Shown here piece after piece: positions 16,153 to 25,873 of a stretch of 50,681 nucleotides of DNA. The stretch comes from a virus. Under the pieces are notes generated by a model that was not told where the DNA came from, made no database searches, and was given only the letters and a program-made list of their open reading frames with translations. The translations under genes were made by a program, and so were the position numbers. The stretch spans positions 1 through 50,681 of the IMG/VR virus record IMGVR_UViG_3300045968_000130. The stretch is one strand, 5' to 3'. Positions within the stretch are counted from its first letter, which is position 1; every line of letters starts with the position of its first letter.

Positions 16153-17123
16153 TGCCCGGTCCTGGTCAGGTCTATCGCAATCCACGAACGGGCGCCCCCG
16201 TCGCTGAACCGATCGGCTGGTTTCCGAGCGGTGCAAGAGGGCCGGACGGCGAACCGCTGAGCATCGGCCAGTCGATCGAGGACTGGGCTGGGACGCTGCC
16301 CGAACGGCAGATGGCGCAGATCGAAGGGCGCAAGTACGTGGACCCGCGCGAGCAGCGCGACCCGATTGCACTGCCGCCCGTCAAGGCGCCTGGCCTGTTC
16401 GGTGGCGGCGGGGATCCCAGCGCGGACCTGGCGGCCAAGGCGGCCGAAGGGCTGCGGCTCGCGCAGGAACCAGTGCAGGCGTACTCGCCGGGCGATTCGA
16501 TGGCCGCCGACATGGCGAAGGCGCGGGCGGGTTTCAGTTTCAAGGGCACGCCGGATTGGGGAGCGGAGCGCTCGTCCTTTCTGGCCGCTGGCAACGCACG
16601 TCGTGAAGCGGAGGACGTTGAAGCCCAGCGACTCGGCCGCCAGGCGCTGTTCCCGGGCGGACGAACGGCGGGCGATGCGCTCTCGGCGGACGTTGCGTTT
16701 CGCAAGCTGCAGCAGGCGCGGCAGGAGCTGGATCCGGCCTACCAGCGCGAGCAGGAGCTGCGCGACGCGTCCACGTTCATGGACCCGCGCATGGTGCAGC
16801 GGCGCCAGATGCAGCAGCAGGAAGGGATCACCGAACAGAAGCGCCTGCGCGAACTGGCGCTCTCGCTCGGCCTGGACCCGAAGGCGCTGTTCCTGGGCGA
16901 GCTGGAGCACAAGCGCAAGATGGAGCTGGCGCGTGTCGCGGCTGAGGGACGGTACAGCGGCGGGCTGTTCGGGAAGCTCGGGGCCAGCGCGGGTATTCCA
17001 CGTGGAACTGCCGACGCAGGCGAACTCACCGAAGCCGAAATCATCCAGGCGGCGCAGCAGGAAAACTGGTCGGAGGAAGAGCTGCAGTCGGTGCTGCGGC
17101 AATTCCGCCAGGGCGGCGGGTAG
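16152..17123 (+). CDS. Virion-block protein with helical C-terminal half
   Basis: 323 residues, coupled to the previous stop. The N-terminal 90 residues are extended and proline-rich, whereas residues about 135-260 are strongly helical and charged (VAFRKLQQARQELDPAYQRE, RRQMQQQEGITEQKRLRELA) and could form a coiled coil. The C-terminus is an acidic helix (LTEAEIIQAAQQENWSEEEL). It lies three bases before the 2,097-residue gene and may assemble with that product. Confidence 0.7.
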   Translation: MPGPGQVYRNPRTGAPVAEPIGWFPSGARGPDGEPLSIGQSIEDWAGTLPERQMAQIEGRKYVDPREQRDPIALPPVKAPGLFGGGGDPSADLAAKAAEGLRLAQEPVQAYSPGDSMAADMAKARAGFSFKGTPDWGAERSSFLAAGNARREAEDVEAQRLGRQALFPGGRTAGDALSADVAFRKLQQARQELDPAYQREQELRDASTFMDPRMVQRRQMQQQEGITEQKRLRELALSLGLDPKALFLGELEHKRKMELARVAAEGRYSGGLFGKLGASAGIPRGTADAGELTEAEIIQAAQQENWSEEELQSVLRQFRQGGG

Positions 17124-17126
17124 ACC

Positions 17127-20100
17127 ATGCCGTTCGATCCCGCTGTCCGTCTGGCCGAACTCCGCAGCCGGAAGCGCCGCCGCATCGAGCAGCTGCGAGC
17201 GCAGGCGGCAGCTGCGCCGCCTGATTCGTCGTTTGGCGATTGGGCCATCTCGACCGGCCTGCGTGTCGTCCCGTCGATCGTCGGCGGGCTCGGCGGCGCT
17301 GCGCTCGGCGCGGCGGGCACGCTGGGTATCGGCGCCGTCCCGGCTGGCATCGCGGGCGGTGCGGCCGGTGGCGGGTTCGGGGAATGGCTGGCGCAGGAGT
17401 ACGAGAAGGCGCGCGGGCTGCGCAAGGATCTGAGTGCGGGCGGCATCGCGCTCGAAGCCGGTCTCGGCGCCATCCCGCTGGGCAAGAGCGCCACGATGGC
17501 GCGAGCGGCGGCGAAGGGCGCTGGGATGAGCGCAGCCGGGACGGTCGGGCACAGCCTGATCGATCGCGGCGAGATGCCCAGCGCTACCGAACTGGCGGTC
17601 TCCACGGGCCTGGGCGGGGCGTTCGGCGCCGGGGGCGAGTGGGCGTTCAACAAGCTGTTCCCGGGCCGCCCAGCGCCTTCTGGCAAGGCGACGGACATCC
17701 CCACACCAACGGACACGGGCGAGATGCAGGGACCGCTGATCGCGGGCCACTACCCGGAGACCGTGCGGTACCTGCCTGCCGACATCGGCGCGGCGCAGCG
17801 GCGCAGCCGCGACGTCGAAGAGGCGCTCGCTCGTCACGAGTGGCAGTACGAGGACGCGCTGCGCGACGTGGACGAGAGCCTCACTGGATTCTCGAACTGG
17901 CGCGAGGACATGGCGGCGCAGGAGACGGCGGACGCCATGCGCCGTCAGTCCGACCTGGAGGCGATGAAGGCGGGTCTGGGTGCCGAGACCGAACGGCGCA
18001 ACAGCCTGATGTACCAGCTGCGCGACATGGCGCGGCGCCAGGCGATTGCAGCGGAAGAGGAAGAGGCGGCCCGGCATCTGCGCCGACGTGAAGCGGCCTA
18101 CCAGACGCGGCTGAACGAAGAGCGCGCGGCGCGGGAGCAGGCGCAGCTGATTGAGATTGCGCGCAGCGAGCGACGGCGCGCAGCTGGCCGGGAATCGGCG
18201 GCGTGGGAAGCGGCCGACCAGGCGGCCGTAGAGGCGGGCACCAGGCGTCAACAGCAGCTGGCCGCGCTGCGCGAAGTGGCCGCCAGTGCGCGCCGCCGCG
18301 AAGCGGGCCGCCTGACCATGCTCAAGCAGGGGTTCAACGAGATTTGGGAAATGCTCGGGGGCGATCCCCCGCCGCCGCCACGAGCGCCGATGGGACCGGA
18401 AGGCGGGGCGCCGCCGACGCTGCCGGGTGTACCGGCGGTTGGCGATTGGCGCATGGCGCCTGGTGGCGAGCCGCCGCCGCTCACGCTGCGCGGCGAGCAG
18501 CTGGAGCCGGAGCCGCCGCCGCGTTTCCCGTGGGACGAGGAACCGCCAGACGCGGCTGGTGGTGTGCCGCCGCCCGCTGGTCCTGGTCCGCAGCCGCCGC
18601 CGTTCGACACGGGCGGCCAGGCGCGGCTGCCTGGCAGCGTGGGCGGCGTGCGCGACGTCGAGGTGCCAGCCGCCGAATTCGACCTGCCGACGCAGGAACC
18701 GCCGCCGTTCGACCTGACGAACCCGGTGGTCCCGCAGTCGGGGCTGCGCACGCTGTTTGGCATCCCGGAAGAGGCGCCGCACACGCCGGTCGTGGACGTC
18801 CCTGGTCAGCAGGTACGCGGTCGGCTCGACCTGCCCGAACCGGAACCGCCGCCAGAACCGATCGCGGCTGCTGGTGCGGCGGCGCCGCCGCCACCGACTC
18901 GCGGCGACGTGGAAGCGCGGCTCGCCCGCGTGAAGGATCTGAGCGACGACGAGCTGGAGCAGCTCAAGGACGATCTGCACGACGTCGATTCTCATCTCGG
19001 TGAAGATCCGGATCGCAGAGCGTGGCAGCTCAAAACGCTGCGGGCGATCCATGACGAACAGGGCAGGCGGGAGCCGCCAACGACGTACGCGGCGGATAGC
19101 GAGACGGATCGCGGGTGGTTCCGCACGCACTATGTCAACCGCGCCGCATTCAAGGAGGCGCTGGAGAAGGAGCGTGCGAACCCGAAGGCAAACCCGAAAC
19201 GGCTCGCTGAGCTGCAGGAGCGCGTGGACGATTTTGAGGAAATCGTCGCGGAGGACATTGCGACCTTTGGTGAGCGGCACGGTGACGACTGGATCCAGGA
19301 GAGCATCGCGGAGGCGGAAGCCGAAATCGCCAAGCGCGCGAAGGGCGGACGCGGTGGCACGAGCCGCATCACGCCACCAGACGAGGATTTTGACGAGCCG
19401 CCCGCTGGGCTCGTCAAGATCGCTGAGGTGAAGCCTGCACCCAAGACGCCGAAGCAGAAGCTGGCAGATACGCTGGGCGTTCCGAAGCCGCAGAAGTACA
19501 GCGTGGTGAACAAGCACACGGGGCAGACGCTGGGCGAGGTGGAAGCGGATACCCAGCGCAAGGCGCTGCTCAAGGCGCGCAAGCAGTTTCCGCACGGCGA
19601 CTCGATCGCCGTCGTCCCCAAGCGCGACGAGCCGCCGCCGCCTGCCGCTGCTGCGCCGCGCAAGGGCAAGCCGCCAGGCAAGCCGCCTGCGCCGCCGTCA
19701 ACTGTGGCGGTGCTCAAGCCAGGTGCCTATCGCGGCTACCTCATTCGGCAGCACGAGGTGGACGGCAGCGTTTGGATTGAAAAAGACGGCCACATGATTC
19801 TCAGGGACGCCAAGTCCATTGAGAACGCCAGGCGCCAGATCGATGAGCTGATCGACGGGCCGCCAGCGCCGCCGCCGACGCCACTGCAGAAGCTCGGGGA
19901 GAAGCTCGGGATTCGCAAGCCGCGCAAGCCGCGCAAGGGCACCGTTGAAGCCGCCGAACGCGAAGCGATCGAGTCCGGCAGAAAAGGGGTGAAGCGCGGC
20001 AGCGAGGAATTCCCTTTTAGCCAGGACAACCCCGAAGGGCTCACGGGCAGGAAGCTCGAAGCGCTGCGCCGGAAGCAGGATGCTGCGCGCCGGGCGGAAC

Positions 20101-23100
20101 AGGCCAAGGCCGACAAGGAGATTGCCGCCGACCTGGAGCGAGAGGGGAACGACTACGGCTCGCGGCAGCTGCTGGAGGACGTGGCGGCGATGGGCGGGCT
20201 GCGCATCGTGCCGAAGAAGCCCAAGAAGCACTGGACGCAGCTCCCTGGCGGCGGGCCGAAGCGCCTGGAGGAATCGGGCGAGATCGAACGCCTGATGGAA
20301 GCGCGCCCGACGATGGCGCAGAAGTACAAGAACAAAAAGCGCGGCTGGGGTATCTGGACAAGCAAGACGTTCGACAAGGTGCAGCCCGATGTGCTCGGCG
20401 GGGTGAAGGGCGTATTCGCCACGGAAGGCAAGACCCCCAGCGAGCTGGCCGAAGGTCTGCGCGGGCTCGGCTGGCGGATCGAAAGTGGCGACCAGCTGCT
20501 CGCCATGATGGAGACCGCCAACAACAATCTGTCCGGCCTCTTCAAGCGCAAGCGGCCCCTGTGGGACAAGCCCGTTTACGGCAAGGACGTTGACGACATT
20601 CTCGGCAATCGGCGCGGCGAGATTTCCGCCGAGCTGGTGTCAGCGGTCGCAGGCGGCGCGGGCGGCGCGCTCGTGGGCGGCACGCAGGGCGACACGACGC
20701 AGGAGCGGATCCAGTACGCGCTGCTCGGCGGTCTGGCTGGTGCTGGCGGTAGTGCGGCGCTCGCGCGGTTTCTCGGATCGCGCATGGCGTCGCGGGCCGC
20801 CCAAGCCGCCGCTGGCAGCCAGGCCAAGGCTGGGACGACCGTCGAGCATCGCGTACCGGGTCCGCAGGGCACGTTCGATACGGCGCCCGGGATGAACCGC
20901 ACGCCGAGCCGTGGCACCAAGACCGTCACGCCGACCGGCACGTACTCGGAAGGCGGGCCGTCTGGCCGCGTCAACGTCAAGACGAAGGAGGCGCGTCGCG
21001 CCGCCGAGAACGAAGTGATCCGGTTCATGGGTGGTGACGTCCCGGCAGCGCGGCGGATGCCGAAGGCGCAGCGCGAAGAGCTGGGGTTCGAGCGATTCCC
21101 GGAAGAGCAGCGTGACGGCATCGAGGATCTGGTGGTCGAGTCGCTCGGCCAGGGCAACTACGAACGCGGGCTCGACGTGCTCGAAGCGCATCGCCGTGGG
21201 CGTCAGCCGAACGTGCGCACGAAGGCGCTCGGCGCGGAGATGGCGCTGTCCACGAAGGACAAGCTGGCGCCCGGGTTCAACATGGCGGCGTCCGGCCACT
21301 CGGCCTACATGGATGCGGTCGCGTCCACGCAGGACGACATCCGCCAGGTCGCGCGGAAGATCAAGGACACGGGCGGAACCGATGCCGACCTGCTGGAGCT
21401 GCACCAGCTCAAACAGCGCTGGAGCGTGCTGTTTCTGAACTACATGGGCCTGCGATCGGAAGCGGGCCGCGCGCTGCAGATTTACAAGGCCGGTGCGCGC
21501 ATCATGCCGCACGAATTTCGGCTCGTCCGCGAGCTGCTCGATCGTGGTCGGCTGCGAAAGGACACGATCGATTTCGCGGACATTATGACGAACCTGTCCG
21601 ACGACCCGGTGAAGGCGTTCCAGGAACTGCGGAAGCACGAACAGCGTGGGCTCATGGCGCGCATTGGCGACTACTACATGAGCAACATCCTGTCGGGGAT
21701 CAAGACGCAGGAACGCAACTTCCTGGGCAACGCGTCGCGGCTCGTCTCGCGCCTGGCCGTGAAGCTGGGCACGGGCGGGCTCGATGCGCTGCAGTCGCTG
21801 CTCACGGGATCGGAACGCCAGGTCTACTCGAAGGAAGTCCTGCACGAGCTGCAGGGTGGATTCGCCGGGGCACAGAAGGCGTGGGAGGATTTCACCGAAA
21901 CGCTGAAGTACGGATTCTCGCCAACCGCCATCCGCGAAGGGCTGCAGAACACGGAAGGCCCGGTCTACCTGCCGAAAACCGAAATGCCTGGTGGCGGGCG
22001 CAACCCGCTGAACTACCCGGGGCGTCTGCTCGAAGCGGCTGACCGGCTGTTCCGCAATCTGAACGGCTCGATGGAGCTGTACGGGCTGACCTACCAGGCG
22101 GCGCGCAAGCACGCCGAGCGCGAAGGGCTGGAGGGGACGGCGTTCACCAATCGCGTGGCCGACCTGATGACGGGGATGCGCGCCAATCCGTCCGGCGAGC
22201 TGAAAGCCATCATCGCCAAGGCGGCCGAGCGCGCCGTATTCCAGGAGGATCCGGGGACGGCGGCGAATCTGCTGATCAGCCTCAAGAAAGTCGTGCCGCC
22301 GCTGCAGTACGTGATCCCGTTCGTGCGCACGGTCTCGAACATTATGAAGCAGGGCGCCGAGCACACGCCGGTCGGGTTCCTGATGAAGCGAGCGCGGCAG
22401 TCCGACGACCTGCGCGAGCAGACGATCGCACGGGGTGAGGCGGCGATGGGCACGCTCGCCATGCTGCCGATCGCGTACTACGCGGCAACCGGCAACATCT
22501 CGGGCAGCGGGCCGAAGGATCCGGCGAAGCGCGCGGCGCTCTACGAGGAAGGCTGGCGCCCGAACAGCGTGCGCATCGGCAACCGCTGGGTGAGCTACAC
22601 CCTGGCGCAGCCGTTCTCGGTACCGCTGTCGATCATCGCCAACGGGTTTGAGGCGTGGCAGGAAGCGTCGCAGGACGCGACCGAAAAAACCAAGGCCGAG
22701 AAACTCGAATCGATCGCGGCGCAGACCATGCTGCGCGTCGGCAAGTCGGCGCTCGACCAGTCGTTCCTGTCGGGGCTGGGCGACCTGGTGAAAGCGATCA
22801 ACGATCCTGAACGGGCGTCGTCCGGCTTCTTTGCGCGCGTCGCATCCGGGTTCGTCCCGCTGTCCGGCCTGCAGCGGAACGTCGCGCAGTTTATCGACCC
22901 GACCGTGCGTCAGCCGGAAGGCGTGATCGAAACGCTCAAGACCGGGATCCCGGGGGCGTCGTTCACGGTGCAGCCGCGCCTGACCCGGTTCGGTGAGGCG
23001 GCGCAGCGCGAGCGCCAGTCGGCGGTGGTGGTCCCGGAGATGACGCCGGTCACGACGGACCCGGTGGCGCTGGAGCTGTCGCGGCTCGGCCTGGACATCG

Positions 23101-23420
23101 GGCTGCCGACCGACCGGATCAACTTCTCGGAGATGGCGCCTGGCGCGCGGCAGCTGACCGGGGACGAGAGCTTCACCCTGCGCCAGACGCGGGGTCGCGC
23201 AACGCGCGTCATCCTGGATTCGGTGATGAACATGCCGGGCTACAAGGGGCTGCCCGACGTGCTCAAGGCCGAACTGCTGCGCCGCGCGCTGCGCGACCAG
23301 ATGGGCGACGTCAACGACGTGGCGCGCATCGCGCTGCAGGGCGGCCGACCGGACCTGCTGCAGAACCTCAGCGCGCCGCTCGAATCGCTGGCGGCCTCGA
23401 CCTACCGCGAGACGCGATAG
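17127..23420 (+). CDS. Giant internal virion (ejected) protein, 2,097 residues
   Basis: The ATG at 17127 opens the longest gene. Near the N-terminus (about residues 45-90) is a glycine-zipper stretch (GAALGAAGTLGIGAVPAGIA), suited to inserting in a membrane; a second lies at about 1180-1235 (GGAGGALVGGTQGDT, YALLGGLAGAGGSAALARF). Residues about 230-420 are a charged coiled coil, about 420-600 Pro-rich, and about 680-1100 basic and helical. The C-terminal third (KTQERNFLGNASRLVSRL, YVIPFVRTVSNIMKQGAEH, GWRPNSVRIGNRWVSYTLAQ) resembles the LPD38-like part of large polyvalent phage proteins. It probably enters the cell with the DNA and may help to form the channel. No lytic transglycosylase motif is evident. 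Its end overlaps the opposing gene by 19 bases. Confidence 0.8.
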   Translation: MPFDPAVRLAELRSRKRRRIEQLRAQAAAAPPDSSFGDWAISTGLRVVPSIVGGLGGAALGAAGTLGIGAVPAGIAGGAAGGGFGEWLAQEYEKARGLRKDLSAGGIALEAGLGAIPLGKSATMARAAAKGAGMSAAGTVGHSLIDRGEMPSATELAVSTGLGGAFGAGGEWAFNKLFPGRPAPSGKATDIPTPTDTGEMQGPLIAGHYPETVRYLPADIGAAQRRSRDVEEALARHEWQYEDALRDVDESLTGFSNWREDMAAQETADAMRRQSDLEAMKAGLGAETERRNSLMYQLRDMARRQAIAAEEEEAARHLRRREAAYQTRLNEERAAREQAQLIEIARSERRRAAGRESAAWEAADQAAVEAGTRRQQQLAALREVAASARRREAGRLTMLKQGFNEIWEMLGGDPPPPPRAPMGPEGGAPPTLPGVPAVGDWRMAPGGEPPPLTLRGEQLEPEPPPRFPWDEEPPDAAGGVPPPAGPGPQPPPFDTGGQARLPGSVGGVRDVEVPAAEFDLPTQEPPPFDLTNPVVPQSGLRTLFGIPEEAPHTPVVDVPGQQVRGRLDLPEPEPPPEPIAAAGAAAPPPPTRGDVEARLARVKDLSDDELEQLKDDLHDVDSHLGEDPDRRAWQLKTLRAIHDEQGRREPPTTYAADSETDRGWFRTHYVNRAAFKEALEKERANPKANPKRLAELQERVDDFEEIVAEDIATFGERHGDDWIQESIAEAEAEIAKRAKGGRGGTSRITPPDEDFDEPPAGLVKIAEVKPAPKTPKQKLADTLGVPKPQKYSVVNKHTGQTLGEVEADTQRKALLKARKQFPHGDSIAVVPKRDEPPPPAAAAPRKGKPPGKPPAPPSTVAVLKPGAYRGYLIRQHEVDGSVWIEKDGHMILRDAKSIENARRQIDELIDGPPAPPPTPLQKLGEKLGIRKPRKPRKGTVEAAEREAIESGRKGVKRGSEEFPFSQDNPEGLTGRKLEALRRKQDAARRAEQAKADKEIAADLEREGNDYGSRQLLEDVAAMGGLRIVPKKPKKHWTQLPGGGPKRLEESGEIERLMEARPTMAQKYKNKKRGWGIWTSKTFDKVQPDVLGGVKGVFATEGKTPSELAEGLRGLGWRIESGDQLLAMMETANNNLSGLFKRKRPLWDKPVYGKDVDDILGNRRGEISAELVSAVAGGAGGALVGGTQGDTTQERIQYALLGGLAGAGGSAALARFLGSRMASRAAQAAAGSQAKAGTTVEHRVPGPQGTFDTAPGMNRTPSRGTKTVTPTGTYSEGGPSGRVNVKTKEARRAAENEVIRFMGGDVPAARRMPKAQREELGFERFPEEQRDGIEDLVVESLGQGNYERGLDVLEAHRRGRQPNVRTKALGAEMALSTKDKLAPGFNMAASGHSAYMDAVASTQDDIRQVARKIKDTGGTDADLLELHQLKQRWSVLFLNYMGLRSEAGRALQIYKAGARIMPHEFRLVRELLDRGRLRKDTIDFADIMTNLSDDPVKAFQELRKHEQRGLMARIGDYYMSNILSGIKTQERNFLGNASRLVSRLAVKLGTGGLDALQSLLTGSERQVYSKEVLHELQGGFAGAQKAWEDFTETLKYGFSPTAIREGLQNTEGPVYLPKTEMPGGGRNPLNYPGRLLEAADRLFRNLNGSMELYGLTYQAARKHAEREGLEGTAFTNRVADLMTGMRANPSGELKAIIAKAAERAVFQEDPGTAANLLISLKKVVPPLQYVIPFVRTVSNIMKQGAEHTPVGFLMKRARQSDDLREQTIARGEAAMGTLAMLPIAYYAATGNISGSGPKDPAKRAALYEEGWRPNSVRIGNRWVSYTLAQPFSVPLSIIANGFEAWQEASQDATEKTKAEKLESIAAQTMLRVGKSALDQSFLSGLGDLVKAINDPERASSGFFARVASGFVPLSGLQRNVAQFIDPTVRQPEGVIETLKTGIPGASFTVQPRLTRFGEAAQRERQSAVVVPEMTPVTTDPVALELSRLGLDIGLPTDRINFSEMAPGARQLTGDESFTLRQTRGRATRVILDSVMNMPGYKGLPDVLKAELLRRALRDQMGDVNDVARIALQGGRPDLLQNLSAPLESLAASTYRETR

Positions 23421-24409
23421 ACGGTGACGCCAGGGCGCGCGTCCATGATGCCCTGGCACACCCAGCCCGCGCCCCACTGAATCTCGGGGTCAGCGGTCAG
23501 ACCGAGCGCCACGGTGAACCCGTCCCGATCGACCGTGCCGCTGTAGGCGCGGACGCACGTGTTCACGTTGTGCCACTGCACGGGGCTGTTCTCCCAGCCG
23601 CCGTTCACGTTGCTGTTCTGGTAGCTGACCTGGCGCGGGTCGTTCCAGAGGAACCAGCCGTCCCGGAATGCCTCGGCGCACGCGCGCTGGTTCGGCTGCA
23701 GCGTCGTCGCGTCCAGGCCGTTCTGCGAATGGAAGATGGTCCCGCCCAGCTCGAACAGCCTGGCGAGGATCGCCTGCGTGAAGAAGATGGACGGGTCGGC
23801 TTCGCGTTTGCCCGGTTCGTCCACCTCGCCCGCGCCGATTCCTTCCTGGTCAAACACGGGCTTGTGCAGCGTCCCGCTCAGCGCTTCACCTTCGCGCTGG
23901 CGGCGGACCTGGTTCCACTGGTCGCGGCTGCGGTCCCGGTGCCAGGGCTGGAACGCGCCGGATCCGTACTCGGTGGATTCGTCGTCTGCAGGCGCTCCAA
24001 GGCCCGTAGGCGCGTCCATGCGGTCGGCCAGGTCCAGGCAGCGGTCGGGTGACAATCTCCCGCCCTGCGACCCGTGGTACGGCTCGTTGGCTACTTCTCG
24101 CAGCACGTTGAGCCGACCGCGCACGATGTCCTCGATCGTGTCTACATGGGCTTCCAGGTCGTAGCCGGTCCCGGCCTCGGTGATGTAGCTGCAGTAGACG
24201 TCCATCCCCCGGGCGTTGCACTCGTCCAGGAACGTGGGCAGCCGGTCGTAGACGTGCGACAGCTCCTGGCCGCACCAGGGCAGCGCGCCGCAGAACACGC
24301 GGACCATGCGCGAGCCGAGCGCCTGGTCCTCGTCCAGCGCGGGCCGGTACTCCCAGCCAGGGCGCAGCGCCGACAGGCACGAGTGGCCGTAGATGCGGTA
24401 GATGTCCAT
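23402..24409 (-). CDS. Clan GH-A-like glycoside hydrolase
   Basis: 335 residues, ATG at 24409. The pattern is of a TIM barrel: SRMVRVFCGALP (early strand), GMDVYCSYITEAGTGYD, then NVLREVANEPYHG with N108-E109-P110, the usual acid/base site of clan GH-A, and LHKPVFDQEGIG with E189, a candidate nucleophile at a strand end. WFLWNDPRQ and the GWENSPVQWHN segments fit the late strands. The last 90 residues resemble a small beta domain. The substrate may be capsular polysaccharide, peptidoglycan or another glycan. The gene is last in a three-gene leftward operon headed by a late-type element and converges with the giant virion gene, sharing 19 bases. No classical endolysin was found, so this is also a lysis candidate. 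Confidence 0.72.
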   Translation of the reverse strand: MDIYRIYGHSCLSALRPGWEYRPALDEDQALGSRMVRVFCGALPWCGQELSHVYDRLPTFLDECNARGMDVYCSYITEAGTGYDLEAHVDTIEDIVRGRLNVLREVANEPYHGSQGGRLSPDRCLDLADRMDAPTGLGAPADDESTEYGSGAFQPWHRDRSRDQWNQVRRQREGEALSGTLHKPVFDQEGIGAGEVDEPGKREADPSIFFTQAILARLFELGGTIFHSQNGLDATTLQPNQRACAEAFRDGWFLWNDPRQVSYQNSNVNGGWENSPVQWHNVNTCVRAYSGTVDRDGFTVALGLTADPEIQWGAGWVCQGIMDARPGVTVYRVSR

Positions 24410-24414
24410 TGCCG

Positions 24415-25578
24415 TTACCGCACGAAGTGGCGGCCCTCGACGTCGATCGCGGACGTGGGCGGCGGCTGCGGGTCGAGCGGGTCGATCGGCGGTGGCGGAT
24501 TGACCGCGTTGGTGTACGCCTTGAACGCGGCGTCGTAGCCGTCGCCGGACGCGTGCGCCTGGTCGCGGCCCTTGTCGCGGGCGATGATGAATTCGCTGAC
24601 GTAGCTGCGGACGAAGAACCCCATCGCCCCGCCCGTCGTCACGTCGCGCGTTGAGAAGTCGGAATCGTCGGCGGCCTTGATGACCGGATCCTTGGGGCGG
24701 TCGCGCGGCAGCACCTCGTCGTGCCAGCGCTGAATCGCGCCGAACAGCAGGTCGTTCGTCAGGTCGTTCATGTAGCGGTGGATGTCGTCGTAGGTCACGT
24801 TGTCTCCGCTCGGGGGCGGCTCCGGCTCGGGCTCCGGTTCGGGTTCCGGTTCCGGCTCGGGGTCTGGCGGGTTGGGGTTGACGAAATCGGCAGCCTGGAA
24901 GGACGCGACGCGCACGCTGCCAGCGCCCCACGTCGCCGTAAGGACGCCATCGCCGTTGTCCAGAATCTTCGGCATGAACGAGTCCATGCCGGGGAAGGCG
25001 ATGGCCTGGTAGTCGTCCAGCTCGCGGAACACGACGGTGCCGCCCGTGCTGCCTTCGCACGCGACGTGACCGTTGGTGCTGTAGGCCGGGAACGTCAGCC
25101 CGTTGTAGAACCGATCGTTGTCGCGCAGGATGCAGATGCCGTTCTGCACGCGCGAGATGCCGGTCGCGGCTCCGAGCTGGCCGGTGTTCTCAGCGACTGG
25201 GTTCGGGTTGATCCGCGCACGTCGGATCGGGTAGCCCGCGCTCGGATGCTGCCAGTAGATGTAGTCGCCCTCGAACGCGAAGGGCTCATTGCCGCCCGCC
25301 TGCTCGATGGTCGTCTCCCAACCACCGAACACAGACTGGATGTTCAGGATTCCCTGCTCGTCGCCAGAGCGCCAGCCGACGATGAGCTGACCCTGCCAGG
25401 TGTGGAGCAGCGGGAACGCGGCGGCGCCGCCGATGTGGCGCTGCAGGACGTACTGCTCGGTGCCGAGCTGCAGAACCTTGAGGTACCCGCTCGCCTGCTG
25501 CTGGTAGCTCAGGAACGTGCGCGCGTCGAGCCGCGCCAGGCTGACGAACGCGCCTTCCTCGAACGCGTAGGTCTGCAC
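24415..25578 (-). CDS. Beta-propeller-like protein with Pro-Glu linker
   Basis: 387 residues from a GTG at 25578. Residues about 1-235 have repeated beta units with W/G turns (LLHTWQGQLIVGWRSGDEQG, FEGDYIYWQHPSAGYPIRRA, GVLTATWGAGSVRVASFQ). A run of alternating Pro and Glu (about residues 240-260) forms a stiff linker. The last 120 residues are helical (DIHRYMNDLTNDLLFGAIQR, MGFFVRSYVSEFIIARDKGR). It precedes the glycosidase by five bases and may be its partner on the particle or at the cell surface. No family is recognised. Confidence 0.7.
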   Translation of the reverse strand: MQTYAFEEGAFVSLARLDARTFLSYQQQASGYLKVLQLGTEQYVLQRHIGGAAAFPLLHTWQGQLIVGWRSGDEQGILNIQSVFGGWETTIEQAGGNEPFAFEGDYIYWQHPSAGYPIRRARINPNPVAENTGQLGAATGISRVQNGICILRDNDRFYNGLTFPAYSTNGHVACEGSTGGTVVFRELDDYQAIAFPGMDSFMPKILDNGDGVLTATWGAGSVRVASFQAADFVNPNPPDPEPEPEPEPEPEPEPPPSGDNVTYDDIHRYMNDLTNDLLFGAIQRWHDEVLPRDRPKDPVIKAADDSDFSTRDVTTGGAMGFFVRSYVSEFIIARDKGRDQAHASGDGYDAAFKAYTNAVNPPPPIDPLDPQPPPTSAIDVEGRHFVR

Positions 25579-25580
25579 GG

Positions 25581-25811
25581 CTACACGCGTCGGCCGCGAC
25601 GCGGCGGCTCGGGCTCAGGCGGCGGCTCCGGCCCGTGCATCACCAGGGGCGGCGTGTCGTCCGGCTTCACCTCGGTGCCGATCGACGCGAGGATGCCGTC
25701 CAGCTCGCGGGCGACGGCCGTCGCCTGGCCCGCGTTCAGTCCGTTGACGTTCTGGTTGTTGACGAGATCGCGGAGGTTGGCGATCCGTTCGGCTGCGGTG
25801 GGGTCTGACAT
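25581..25811 (-). CDS. Small helical protein heading the glycosidase operon
   Basis: 76 residues from the ATG at 25811; a GTG at 25838 would add nine residues, but it lies inside a stem-loop. The product is helical (TAAERIANLRDLVNNQNVNG, GQATAVARELDGILASIGTE) and ends in a Pro/Glu and Arg/Gly tail. The start MSDP resembles the start of the scaffold protein at 1159, which has the same late-type element upstream. Function unknown. Confidence 0.65.
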   Translation of the reverse strand: MSDPTAAERIANLRDLVNNQNVNGLNAGQATAVARELDGILASIGTEVKPDDTPPLVMHGPEPPPEPEPPRRGRRV

Positions 25812-25836
25812 GCGTCGCAGGGTGAACCCGCGACGC
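25812..25836. promoter_or_regulatory. Stem-loop just before the 25811 start
   Basis: GCGTCGC and GCGACGC with an inner GGG/CCC make a ten-base-pair stem with one bulged base and a four-base loop. It covers the place where a ribosome site for the ATG at 25811 would be, so it may limit translation, or it may protect the 5' end of the transcript from the element at 25847-25872. Confidence 0.5.
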
Positions 25837-25846
25837 ACATCAGGTG

Positions 25847-25872
25847 AAGCGCGGCTATATCACTTTTTTGAG
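25847..25872 (-). promoter_or_regulatory. Late-promoter-like element, copy C (leftward)
   Basis: Read leftward, AAAAAAGTG is followed by ATATAGCCGCGCTT, the same 14-base core as the copies at 1065 and 44330. It precedes the three-gene glycosidase operon, which is the only late-type block on this strand. A shared element on both strands argues for a promoter rather than a coding coincidence. Confidence 0.7.
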
Positions 25873-25873
25873 A

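Noticed and set aside
16011-19595. 1,194-codon leftward open frame
   Set aside because: It is antisense to three virion genes, has an Arg/Leu-rich shadow composition and no ribosome site.
20640-23477. 945-codon leftward open frame opposite the giant internal protein
   Set aside because: It has the same shadow composition; the forward gene has clear domains and continuous coupling.
24823-24872. GGCTCCGG-type tandem repeat
   Set aside because: It encodes the Pro-Glu linker of the protein at 24415; not a CRISPR or regulatory array.
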